A stretch of DNA of 64,000 bases, taken from the NCBI GenBank assembly GCA_009768925.2, contig VHIT02000024.1, positions 1-64,000 of the forward strand, in the 5' to 3' direction. Source of the DNA: Cryptosporidium bovis (lineage: Eukaryota; Apicomplexa; Conoidasida; Eucoccidiorida; Cryptosporidiidae). Below, one piece after another: positions 50,488 to 60,936 of this stretch (positions within the stretch are counted from its first letter, which is position 1; every line of letters starts with the position of its first letter). A program made the translations under genes and the position numbers. The notes below the pieces were generated by a model. It saw only the letters and a list, made by a program, of their open reading frames with translations, made no database searches and had not been told where the DNA came from.

Positions 50488-51987
50488 CTAACTATTGGTT
50501 CTAATATTTTTTTCCGCCTCTTTTGAATGATTATCTCCTATTTCTTTAAAATTATTAGATGATTTATTATATTCATAAGTATGTTGAATTTCAGTTGTAT
50601 TGCCATTAATAATATTAATGTTGTCTTTATTCTCTATACACTGCCCACTTAAATCACATGCTTTGTTGTTTATTTCACTGATATTGTTATCAGAACTCAT
50701 GCCGGAAATATAAGTTTCTTGTTCATTCGTATAACCATAGTTATTTTGTCCTATACCTCCATTTGTATAATACATAATATCTGAAGGATTGCTGTAATCA
50801 AAGCCTGGATTGTTATAATCGTAGTATAGTCTTTGTTGTATATTTGTATTTGTTCTATATGTATTTGTTTCTGGCGTAACTATTGCACCTAAACTAAAGG
50901 GAACATATGGTGGTAGATTGATACCGACCTTTCTTAATGATAATATCTGATATCCATTTGATGGTGAATATATGTCTATTCTATTTGAACCAAATCTGAG
51001 TGCACCAAAAAAACCAAGTTGAACAAATCTAGCAGATGTCCCCATTGCACTTTTTTCATCTTTATATGTTTTATCCATAAATAATGTTGTACACAATCTT
51101 ATTGGTGATATTAATGATGCATCGTCAAACCAATATGCCCTTAACCATTTATATATAGTTGATTTAACTGGCCAATTTACTGGTTTTGTAACATACATCA
51201 AATGTACTTTGATACCATCTGGTCTTAACCAATCTCCGCTAAGATCATGTTTATCAGTTAACCCTATAAAGTGGGAAATTAATAGGTAAATTTCTATTAC
51301 ATTTTAACATTATTATACAAAAAAAACTTACATGAATGATTTACTTTACTTAATGTAGTGTCAGCCCACCTTGTTCTTAGTGTTATTGTTCTGCCATGCT
51401 GATCTACAAACCCCTCTGCGTTTTCAAGCAAAACAGCCGTATTGTCATTTGCATCCAAAAATAATCTTGAAAATAAGCCAGTTGCTGCTTGTGTTATACC
51501 ATTTACATTGAATATTGAGCCTGTTATGTATTTTGTAGCCAATACTGCATCTGTCCTATCAAGTCTAAAAAGAAATTCCTCATTTGTCAATGGGCTTAGT
51601 ATTGGTTGAACTCTAGATGATTCGTCACCTGTATATAATTGCCAGTTTCCAGATAAATCCCATGTACATCCTCTATATGGATTACCTGAAAGCGTTATCC
51701 CAGTTGCAATATCTACGGCACAATGGCATGTTGGTTTTTTTCCTATTATAAAGCAATTTGCTCCTGGACCACATTTTGCTTCTTCTCCCTCTTTATCGCT
51801 ACATGCTAATATTAATGTATTAGTTTATGACATAAATATTAATTAATTCAAACTTACTTTGATATACCTCAGTTATATATTGAGAATGTACGGAAATACA
51901 TATCAAAAATAATAAAATTATGTTTATAAATAAACGAATTTTCAAGTTTTGATTTTTACTTATACTAATTTGTAACAAGTGCAACAT
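50488..51987 (-). CDS. Secreted protein of unknown function, three exons
   Basis: Exons 51987-51858, 51332-51805 and 50488-51263 (minus strand) join in phase to give 459 residues; introns are 52 and 68 bases. A signal peptide (INIILLFLICISVHS) is followed by an EGF-like cysteine cluster (CSDKEGEEAKCGPGANCF...CHC). Two blocks follow that each open with an LSG-aromatic motif (DLSGNWQLYTG and DLSGDWLRPDG), then a Tyr/Asn-rich tail. The two blocks look like beta-barrel repeats, but I do not recognise a family. TGCATGCA and GTGGGG lie about 415-445 bases upstream. Confidence 0.75.
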
Positions 51988-52901
51988 TTTAATTATTTTC
52001 AGAACTTGTTATTTTGTCAGTTTTTATTAAAATGTGAAAAACTGTAACATATATCTCAACTATCCTTTTATATAATTTATTCACTACGGTATTATCCAAA
52101 TTCCATATTTTTGTTTACAGATTATGTTATACAAACTTATTTGGGTTCTACTTCTTTATAACATAGACAAATGAATATAAAAAAATACATGTATTTATGT
52201 TGATTATATACATTCATATTTGTATCAGAATATATATGTTGATCAACTTTTTTCACCTTGCTCAAATAAATATATATTACAATCTTGCGATATGAAACAA
52301 TATTAGAAAGTTTATATATAATTATTATTATTTTTATCAATAATATAATAATTTACTCATTCCAACTGTACTATTTACATTAATTACGCAGCATTGCAAA
52401 TTTGCATGCAGCCTTGATATTAACATTCCCCACATTATGTATGCAGGCGCTTTTACTTAATTTGATGAATGAACATATAAAGTGTTAAGTTACGCAAAAA
52501 ACAAAATGTGAAGTAATACTTGTGAAATATATACATATATTGAAATAATTACAACTAAATTTGCATATTTATTTATGAATAATCGCTTTTAGAGTTTTTC
52601 AAAACATTTATTCATTTTGTTGAATTCAGATAAATTGTAGCGGCGTTTTTTTTTCTTTGCTAAATTTGTTTAAAGAAACAAAAATTCTGTTAATAGAGAA
52701 AAACAAGTGAAAGAAGGTTTATAGCACTAATTAAGTGTTAAATATTGTTGCTATTTATCTTCAACTTCCTTCATTTGAGATGAATTAGCAAGTTCGATTA
52801 CCACCATTTTTTTCTCTTCCCACAGTCAAACCCAATTTTATTAATATTAATGCAATTAGTGAGGAGGAGGAAAGAAATTAATTTAGAAAAAATAGATCGA
52901 T
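51988..52901. promoter_or_regulatory. Divergent promoter region with TGCATGCA and GTGGGG
   Basis: 914 bases between two start codons on opposite strands. It holds TGCATGCA (52403-52410) overlapping GCAAATTTGC (52396-52405), CCCCAC (52428-52433, GTGGGG on the minus strand), GGCGCTTTT (near 52446) and GCGGCG (near 52640). No gene is seen; a 67-codon minus frame at 52137-52340 has no features. Confidence 0.5.
52403..52433 (-). promoter_or_regulatory. GTGGGG and TGCATGCA module
   Basis: Read toward the minus-strand secreted gene, AATGTGGGG is followed after 17 bases by TGCATGCA, which runs straight into TGCAAATTT. The same three elements in the same order precede the secreted gene at 54863. Confidence 0.5.
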
Positions 52902-54539
52902 ATGAGTGATGATTTTTTTGATTCCTTAATTACCGGAAAAACTGATTGCATATTTTTCGTTGTGAAAAAAAATGAATATAATATTAAAGCTGAAATTGAG
53001 CAAAGAATAAATTTAAATATAAAAAATAAAGATGAGATAATAATATCTTACTTTAAAGAAAAATATGAGATATTTGAAAAGGAGGAAATGATAAAAATAT
53101 ACCAAGGTAGCCAATTAATAGTAGGGATAATAATTAAAAATGGCTACAAGCTTTGTGATTTAATGTTTGATATTTCTAATTCAGAAAAACAATCAGTACT
53201 AACTAATTTTACATGGGAAGGGCAATATCAAGTAATGATATCAAAGAAAAACAACAGCATAGAAATATATGAAGAAGGTAATGAAGTTCAAAATCTGGTA
53301 AATATAGATGACGGTTCTTATATTAATTTATTGTACATGTGTAACATAAATAAATTAGATTCTACTTTTTATTTATTTCAATCGTCAATAATAATAAAAC
53401 CACTATATTGGAATGAAAAATTAAGTATTGATTTGATCTTTAAGTATAATATAGTGAATAATAATAATAATAATAATAGTAATGATATTGACGATAGTAG
53501 AGTAAGAATAGTTAAAAAAAATGAAACTAACAATACGGATAGTATAAATTATTTCATAATTAACAATGAGAGGGCTCTTGAAATATATTCATTTACTTGG
53601 TCAAAATTAATAATGATTAAGGTACCATTATCGATATCAAGTTTTTACATTCAAGAAAACTCATCAATAGTATATGTTGAGGTCATTAACAATGACGAGT
53701 CACTGGAAAAAATAGTTATTGAAGATATATACAGTAATCACTTTAAGTTAAATAATGTTCAAACAAAACTTCCGGTATTTTTAGACAAAAGTCAGTATTT
53801 TGGTTTTTCACTTATTTCCACTAATGAAAAAAGAAAAAAGTACGTAAATAGTAGTGGTACTAATAATAACAGTAATAGTAATAATAACAATAATGATAAC
53901 AATAATATACTTAATTCAAGTATAATACCTTTATTTATCAAATGGAGATTAGATAGTGATGTTAATTGTTATAGACATATATTGACTCAATTTACTATTC
54001 AAAACAACTTTGGGAGTGAAAATATTACGACAATAAACACAATAGATCATGATGGAACTTTTAAAATTGACAAGGATAAAAAGAATACAAATTTAAATAA
54101 TGAAAATAAGACAAATTTATTCTTAAACGATGGTAATTATTTCACTGCAATATGTACATTTGATAATATATCTAAATATCCAGGTGAAACTGTATACTTA
54201 AGCATTGTTATTATTCCAGACAATAATAAGATAAAGTATTTAAATTTAGAAGTATCTGTTGAATACGACAAGGAATCGCCTATAATACCATTATACGATA
54301 AAATGCCATTAAATTATGTTTGTAATTCAGTTAAGAACAGTTATGATGGTATTTTTGACAACTATAGTAATTACAATGATAATAATTTAACTTTATTGTA
54401 TCCAATAAAAATATGTTTTCCAGGAATATATGAATGCCCTAAAATAACCATTCTTGATTTGGTTACAAATAATAAGTACATAATTGATAATTGCCCGTTA
54501 ATTGTTTGTAATAATAATGACATGCAGATCAAGCAATAA
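52902..54539 (+). CDS. Uncharacterised 545-residue protein
   Basis: A protein without signal peptide or membrane segment. Predicted strands dominate, with Asn-rich spacers near residues 185-200 and 315-335. The last third (YPGETVYLSIVIIPDNNKIKYLNLEVSV... then PGIYECPKITILDL) looks like an immunoglobulin-like or arrestin-like beta-sandwich, as in trafficking proteins such as TRAPP subunits. That comparison is weak and no family is assigned. The ATG at 52902 follows a purine-rich leader. Confidence 0.6.
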   Translation: MSDDFFDSLITGKTDCIFFVVKKNEYNIKAEIEQRINLNIKNKDEIIISYFKEKYEIFEKEEMIKIYQGSQLIVGIIIKNGYKLCDLMFDISNSEKQSVLTNFTWEGQYQVMISKKNNSIEIYEEGNEVQNLVNIDDGSYINLLYMCNINKLDSTFYLFQSSIIIKPLYWNEKLSIDLIFKYNIVNNNNNNNSNDIDDSRVRIVKKNETNNTDSINYFIINNERALEIYSFTWSKLIMIKVPLSISSFYIQENSSIVYVEVINNDESLEKIVIEDIYSNHFKLNNVQTKLPVFLDKSQYFGFSLISTNEKRKKYVNSSGTNNNSNSNNNNNDNNNILNSSIIPLFIKWRLDSDVNCYRHILTQFTIQNNFGSENITTINTIDHDGTFKIDKDKKNTNLNNENKTNLFLNDGNYFTAICTFDNISKYPGETVYLSIVIIPDNNKIKYLNLEVSVEYDKESPIIPLYDKMPLNYVCNSVKNSYDGIFDNYSNYNDNNLTLLYPIKICFPGIYECPKITILDLVTNNKYIIDNCPLIVCNNNDMQIKQ

Positions 54540-54807
54540 GCAAATTTATTTGTGCATGCAACTTATCAAAATAAATGTGGGGTGTTGTGCACATAATCCA
54601 ATGCATGCAATTAAATAATTTAAATGCAAATTTAAGCTATAAATGTATTATTGAAATGATTACGTGTCGATTTTTATTTTACTTTTTTTCTCCTTTTTCA
54701 ATACTACTTAGGCATACAAAAATAAAAAAAGATAATAATATAAAGCATAAAAACTGAATATAATTTAAAACTGAAACGATATAAACGAAGTGTCAAAAAG
54801 AAAAAAG

Positions 54808-54839
<32 letters not shown>

Positions 54840-54862
54840 CAATAATATATAGAATAACAAAT
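54540..54862 (+). promoter_or_regulatory. Promoter of the five-exon secreted gene
   Basis: 323 bases with TGCATGCA at 54553-54560, GTGGGG at 54577-54582, TGCATGCA at 54602-54609 and TGCAAATTT at 54625-54633. A TA dinucleotide run (about 54808-54836) ends some 27 bases before the ATG. This is the densest motif cluster in the window. Confidence 0.55.
54808..54836. repeat. TA microsatellite
   Basis: About 14 TA units immediately upstream of the five-exon secreted gene. It is probably in its 5' leader or core promoter and likely to vary in length between isolates. Confidence 0.6.
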
Positions 54863-55845
54863 ATGAAGCTTAGATTAATTTCAAGTAGTATATCATTATT
54901 AACCATTATTATTGGAGTTTCAAAAGGACTTCAATTAGAATCGAAAGGTATTCTTGGAGATATAGTTGGAAGAGCAGTAGAAGGAGTTAAAAATGGCCCA
55001 GTAGGATCAGCACTTATGTTACCTGTAAGTTTTCTCACCATTCAATAGATAACTTAACGATAAAATTAACTTTTAATACTCAAATAATTACAGAAAGATA
55101 GACTCCCAGGACCATATGACGATTTATCTGAAGATATAAAGGTTGCAACTACTGACATTCAATTAGAGTATGAATCGGCTAAAAGAAGAGTAGCTAAATT
55201 CAGAAATGAATTAATGGGCCCAGTAGATGAAGTATTGTCTGCAAAATCAGCTTCTAGAACACAGGTATGTTTATAATTTAAGCAATTAATGTGAGTAAAT
55301 AGGTTGATAATATTTCATATTATTTTTCTCTAGCTTATGACAAGATTAGAATATGTAGGAAAATTATTACGTGCTGCCTATGATCAAGCTCATCCAGGTA
55401 AGTTAAATTATATATGTATAGTTATAATTAATTCAAACAATCTGCTAAATATTATAGACAAGGCAGGCCTACCTATTGTATTGGTTCAAAAAACAAGTGC
55501 AGATGAAATGTTCTTCCCACCAGAAGGATCAGATTTATCTGAATGTGCTGCTCAAGTACAAGAAGCAGATGAAGAAATTGAATTATTGGTAAGTTTATCG
55601 TTTTGTTTAAAATAAGTTGTTAACTATAATTTTTGACTTATATTATCACTATTACTTTCTTTCTTTAGAGTGCACCTCAACCAGAAGACCAAACTGAACT
55701 TCTCGAGCAAATGGAAGATGATGAAAGATATAGTTATAGTTCAGGAATGGCTAGATTCTTTGAAGAGAAAGCCAATGCACTTAAAAGTGATTTATCAAAT
55801 TCACTTAACACATGGATAAACAACCAATTAATTCCAAATACCTAA
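54863..55845 (+). CDS. Small secreted protein of unknown function, five exons
   Basis: Exons 54863-55024, 55094-55264, 55334-55397, 55458-55588 and 55669-55845 join in consistent phase to give 234 residues. The four introns are 60-80 bases with GTAAGT or GTATGT donors. A signal peptide (SSISLLTIIIGVSKG) is followed by an acidic, largely helical, Lys/Glu-rich protein with few cysteines; no family is recognised. Five exons is many for so short a gene in this genome. Two TGCATGCA sites and a GTGGGG lie 250-310 bases upstream, suggesting stage-specific expression. Confidence 0.75.
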
Positions 55846-56962
55846 AGAAAATAAATTCTTGTATATTAATTGATAGCAATAAAATAATCCCACAATAACA
55901 CTCATTCCAATTATATTTTTATTATCACTATTCACATCCTCAATAATGACAGAGATGGTAATCAAGGGGGAAAATGTTTATACATTTATATTAAGCAGTC
56001 AATATTGTCAAACAATCATATTATTTATTATAGGCAAAATAATACTCCGAGGAGTTGTAGTGGGATATCATCTCTAATTATATATATCACTAACTTGTTA
56101 TTGTCATTATATACGTAGTCTAAATCACTTCTATTAAAACATATTTTAGATTAAATATGGAAAATAAAGACAAAAAGGCAGAACAGTGACACTTCAGGAC
56201 AGTAAATAGCAATCATTCAACTTTAGAACAAAAACAATAATAATAGCGATAATTGTAATTATCATAATTGATTTCATTTCAAATAGTAGTTTTCAATCTT
56301 GTAATTAGGGTGTTATAAATAATGAGGAACTGGCGGTAAATTGTGTGTAGTAAAATGATAATTAGCTGAATCACAGAATGTGATAAACAGCAAAATGTTT
56401 GATTCCTTTTTCTTGGAAATCTATTAGTTACAGGGATGATAAATTAGAATATGCGATATTGAGCTATGTTCTGAGTAAAATAATATAAATACTTTTAAAG
56501 AAAGGATAAAAAACCAATTTAGCTATGGAAATCACAAATGAAATAATGGGATCAAGGCGCCACCAAAACTTAATATAATTTTAATTAAAATTAATAGGAA
56601 ACCCGTTTACAATTTTTTGTAAAAACTTTAGGCGGTAGACCAAGAAATAGTCAAAAAAAGGGTGGATGTAAAAGAATAAAATAAAATATTGAAAAATATT
56701 ATATATATTTATTCATGTGAAAAAGGAGGGTAAACGTAACATCGGATTGTAATTTATAGGTTAATAAATTGGAATGAAATGTTATACACTATGGTAAATG
56801 GTTAGTGAGTTATTTATTGCTAAAGTTTCTTTTACTGATTCATTTCAAATAACAAGTGAATATTTTAGTTTAGAAACAAAAAAAAGTGATTAATAATACT
56901 AAGGCATTTATTTCTGGTAGTTATTAAAGTTGTAAACATAATTTAGTTTATTTTATGAAAAG
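55846..56962. other. Longest gene-free spacer in the window
   Basis: 1117 bases without a credible open frame. GC cores GGCGG (56332-56336), GGCGCC (56556-56561) and GGCGG (56631-56635) lie 330-630 bases upstream of the NIPA-like gene. CTCCGAGGAG at about 56045-56054 could form a small hairpin. A non-coding RNA is possible but nothing specific was recognised. Confidence 0.4.
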
Positions 56963-59116
56963 ATGTGGTATATAGGAATATCAACGGCATTATTATCATC
57001 TATATCGGGTGGGTTGGGTGACAATTTGATAAGGTTAAGTTATATATTAGAAGATGAATTGGTTGAAAGTGAAAGAAGACCAGTATTATTAAGGCCTGTA
57101 TGGTTAATAGGAACATTTTTATCGTGTATTTTAAATGCAATATTAATAATAATAAGCTTAAATTATACATCTGCAATGGTGGTTACACCGTTTTCGGGCT
57201 TACATATATTTTGGAGCATAATATTTAGTAGATATTTATTAAATGAAGAGACAAAAAATAGGCATTATAAAGGGACATTTGTTGTAATACTAGGATTATT
57301 GTTAGTAGTAATCTTTGGAGTAAAGGACGTACCTGCGTATACGATATATGAATTGGAGAGATTGTATATGAATCCAATATTTGTAATGTATTGTCTGATA
57401 AATATTTCATTAATAGTGATATGTATGTATGTATCATTTTTTGGTATAGTTAGGGACTTAATGGTTGAAAATAATGAAAATGTATCAATGGGCAATGAAT
57501 TAAGTACAAATGATTGTAGGAACAATGCCTGTGGTAAAAATGTAGAAATCAACTTAAACAACTTAAGTAGCGGTGATGTAATTATAGTTAATAAAAATGC
57601 TCTTCATTTGAAAATATCAAATATAAAAAATATAATTTCGAAAGGACAAAAAAAAGAGTTGAACGCAATGAATTCTTATAAAAAAGTTTCTGAAGAATAT
57701 TGTAATAAGTATGAAATATCCGATAATCATAATGAGGATAAAACCATATTATACTGCAATCAAAATATAGACTATAACAATGATGATTTGATTATTCCTA
57801 ACAATGTGATTTTTGATGAAACTGATGAGAATTTATATATGAATAAAAGTGAAAGTAATAGAAATGCGAATGATGTATTTGAATACTACAAACATTTAGT
57901 ATTAAGAATAATAATACACTTCGATAACAAGGTAAAAGCTATAAAGGAAGTGATAGAAAGGAGAACAAGTAATTTTCCGAGAATATATGTTAAATTGTCG
58001 GTAAAAAGATTTTGTATGTGTCTAGTGTCGGGTCTATGTGGTGGTTACACAAATATACTAGTACAAAATTTGATAAATGTAATATTGTTAAACGGTAGGA
58101 TGGTACTACTACATTTATTATTTTATTATTTAGTAATTATGATATTTATATTAACATGTGTACAGTGGTTATTTTGGAATTCATGTCTATCTAGTTACCA
58201 AGCTATATATGTTGTTCCAATTATAAATTCAGTATTAATAGCATCAAGTGGATTCTGTAATTTAATATTATATTATAATATAATGAATAACTTACCCGAA
58301 AATATAGTGAAACCATTTAATAAATTTAATACATATGCTAATGTAAATCAAATATATTTTTTAATTGGTCAATTTTTCATAATAAGTGGGATATATATAA
58401 TAAGTAATAAAAATATGGAAACACTGGGCGATAGTTTATTGTTTTTATCTAAAATAAAGAGTAAATTGGAAGAATTAAATCATTTAAAAGACTATATTAA
58501 ATCTAAAAACGGGCGAATAAATTCATCATTGGAAAACTTATTGGGAATATGTAACAAAAAAATGAATATTAATAGTAATGACATTCGTGTTTATTCTCAA
58601 GAGTTAGCAAGTAATAAGAGTAATAGTTATAATATTGATTCTGGAGTTAATACAAATAATTATATTTATTCATGCAATAATGATATTGTAAATCCCAATA
58701 ATAATAATAACTATTTTAACAATACAATTATACTTCCGCAAGAGATAGATCACAAAAGTAATACAAATTTGGATTTAAGTGAGTACAATGATTGTGAATA
58801 TGAGAGGAATGACAATGATGTCGCTAAAAAAGTAGACATACAGGCAGACAATTTATCACAATATATTGTAGATGATTTAAGCGGAGATGAGTACAAGGAT
58901 TACTGCAAAGTAACAGATGAATTCGAAATGAATACTATCAGCAATGATTTCAATTCACATGGAGATATTATAGAATTAGATATAGATAGCGAGATCGAAC
59001 AAATGAAGAATAGGAACCACAGTGATAACAATAGTAATATTAGTGGAGGCAAAACGAGTGTATCTACCATAGATACCAATAGTAGTATACTCAGTAATGA
59101 TAATTTATACATTTAG
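56963..59116 (+). CDS. NIPA-like membrane transporter
   Basis: A 717-residue multi-pass protein of the NIPA/DUF803 group in the drug-metabolite transporter superfamily, in animals linked to Mg2+ transport. The first half holds GLGDNLIRLSY, LIGTFLSCILNAILIIISL, MVVTPFSGLHIFWSIIFSRYLLNEE and a GTFVVILGLLLVVIFG helix. A roughly 180-residue Asn-rich loop interrupts the helices. The second half resumes with GLCGGYTNILVQNLINVI and YQAIYVVPIINSVLIASSG. A long disordered acidic tail follows. The substrate is not shown by sequence. Confidence 0.75.
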   Translation: MWYIGISTALLSSISGGLGDNLIRLSYILEDELVESERRPVLLRPVWLIGTFLSCILNAILIIISLNYTSAMVVTPFSGLHIFWSIIFSRYLLNEETKNRHYKGTFVVILGLLLVVIFGVKDVPAYTIYELERLYMNPIFVMYCLINISLIVICMYVSFFGIVRDLMVENNENVSMGNELSTNDCRNNACGKNVEINLNNLSSGDVIIVNKNALHLKISNIKNIISKGQKKELNAMNSYKKVSEEYCNKYEISDNHNEDKTILYCNQNIDYNNDDLIIPNNVIFDETDENLYMNKSESNRNANDVFEYYKHLVLRIIIHFDNKVKAIKEVIERRTSNFPRIYVKLSVKRFCMCLVSGLCGGYTNILVQNLINVILLNGRMVLLHLLFYYLVIMIFILTCVQWLFWNSCLSSYQAIYVVPIINSVLIASSGFCNLILYYNIMNNLPENIVKPFNKFNTYANVNQIYFLIGQFFIISGIYIISNKNMETLGDSLLFLSKIKSKLEELNHLKDYIKSKNGRINSSLENLLGICNKKMNINSNDIRVYSQELASNKSNSYNIDSGVNTNNYIYSCNNDIVNPNNNNNYFNNTIILPQEIDHKSNTNLDLSEYNDCEYERNDNDVAKKVDIQADNLSQYIVDDLSGDEYKDYCKVTDEFEMNTISNDFNSHGDIIELDIDSEIEQMKNRNHSDNNSNISGGKTSVSTIDTNSSILSNDNLYI

Positions 59117-59356
59117 AATAACAGTGACTTAGAATCAAATATTAAAACCATTGTTCAATTGGTTTAATAATTAATTGACCGCATATATAACAAATATATA
59201 CAATCACAGGAAAAGTATTATAAGTTTTTATATTAAGTAGCATTACATTTGTGAATTATGATTGATTTCACGTAATTTATTGTCCTGAATCTATTTTCCT
59301 CTTTATTGTAAACAAAACAATGTGCAAACTCCACTTTTATTAGTGCCAACATTTGA

Positions 59357-60394
59357 TTATTCCTGAATATAAATCACTGTTGGGTCTGTAGCATCTACGA
59401 AAGCAAACCCATCTTGTTCATTAGCTAAATACAAGCAAGTTCAGTTAAATAAATTTAGCACTATATCTACATATAAAATGTGGTGAAAGCTTACCATTAT
59501 TATTGGTGTTATCATTGTTAAAATTAGAATTGTCTCTCATTGCTTTGAGGTATAATTTATATAGCATTCTAACAAATGTGGTGCAACCACCATTATAGAA
59601 AGAGATCCACCACTTTGAATTTTTACTTAATGGGTATTCTGAATTAATTTCAGGTTTAATAAATCCCTACATAGGTAAATGATTTTATCAAATAAATATT
59701 GATAATAATCATAAATAGTTTCATTTTTAATTTATATACAGACATACCTGAAGATAACTAGCTAAAAAAATTGGTTGCTCAAACTTGAGGTTATATATAT
59801 TCCTGATGGGAAGACATAGTGACGTAAAATTACTTGGTTTATTCACATTTTTCGTCTTTATTATAAATACATTTTTATTTGTAACATAAATATTACCACT
59901 TCCCTTGAATATCTCATTTTCATCTTCAACTGAAAATCTTATTGATTTCCTGGACATTACTAAATGTTCATCTCTCCTTAGTGATGGCCTAAGTTCACCT
60001 GTTATAATTTAGAAGAAAATATGTTAATAACGGTTATAGTTAGAAACAAGAAATTAATTATTATTAATTACCACAGTAATGATAATATTAATATTAATAA
60101 TATTGTGCTAGTCAAAAACAATGCCATTAAAAGATATTTTGACATCGATAAAATGGTTTATTTGCTAAGAAGTTTAGTATATATTCTTCCACTTTACCAC
60201 TTATCGCTCCTTTTTCTTATTTCACTTTAACACCCTACTTTGTATAAAGACCTTAGTTCAATGGCATTGGTATTGCTATGCAAATATTATTATAATCATT
60301 AATATTAACATTTTTTAGTAGAGGAAATATAAGGTAAATTAAAAAAACGAACCGTACCTTCTCCAAAGTCCATTAACTCCGGGTTTATTGACAT
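59357..60394 (-). CDS. WBP2-like GRAM/PH domain protein, four exons
   Basis: Exons 60394-60358, 59748-59998, 59495-59666 and 59357-59424 (minus strand) join in phase to give 175 residues. Introns are 359, 81 and 70 bases; the first donor is GTACGG, the others GTATGT and GTAAGC. The WBP2/GRAM blocks appear in order: MSINPELMDFGEGEL, GSGNIYVTNKNVFII, LCLPIRNIYNLKFEQPIF, FYNGGCTTFV, and FVDATDPTVIYIQE at the C terminus. Animal WBP2 is a WW-domain partner in membrane and transcription signalling. No PPxY motif is visible here, so a WW link is doubtful. Confidence 0.8.
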
Positions 60395-60936
60395 TTCTAT
60401 AATTAAGAATGAAAAAAACTGCAAGATTGATTAAAAGTGTTATATGCACTAAGCCTTGATATTGAAACTTGAAAAGATTGATGATTCCAATTCCTTACAA
60501 TAAAAACAATATTATTAAAGTTTTCACATTTATATTATGTTAAACACAATTTGTAGCTTACATTTAAGTTAAAAAAGGGAAAGAAAAATCCCACAATATC
60601 TTAGTTCTCTGTTTATTTATCTATATTCATGACATTATTAAATACTGTATGAATGTGCCTAATTGGAACAATACATACACTATTAATATATTATATTTAA
60701 ACCATAGATAATAAAATACACAACGAATGTATGATTAGGTATATAAAAATCATTTTTTATTCTTAAATGTATTTTGTGGCGCCCTCTTTATTCAAAATAA
60801 TTTCTGCAATTAAATATAAAATTATAAGAGAAAAAGGGAAGCGTTTGAATTGGTATAAAATATATATATTGTACTCCAAAATTTAACACTACATGTATGT
60901 ATATTGTATTATATGTATACGTGAATGTACATTTAG
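60395..60936. promoter_or_regulatory. Divergent promoter region, WBP2-like / Hikeshi-like
   Basis: 542 bases between two start codons on opposite strands. GGCGCC at 60778-60783 lies about 155 bases upstream of the Hikeshi-like gene. No gene is seen. Confidence 0.45.

Noticed and set aside
56424-56475. Possible C/D-box snoRNA (GATGAT ... CTGA flanked by TTAC/GTAA)
   Set aside because: It is only about 50 bases, with an imperfect C box and no clear guide match; too weak to report as a gene.
60021-60230. 69-codon plus-strand frame inside the first WBP2-like intron
   Set aside because: No features, and it lies wholly within an intron of a well-supported gene on the other strand.
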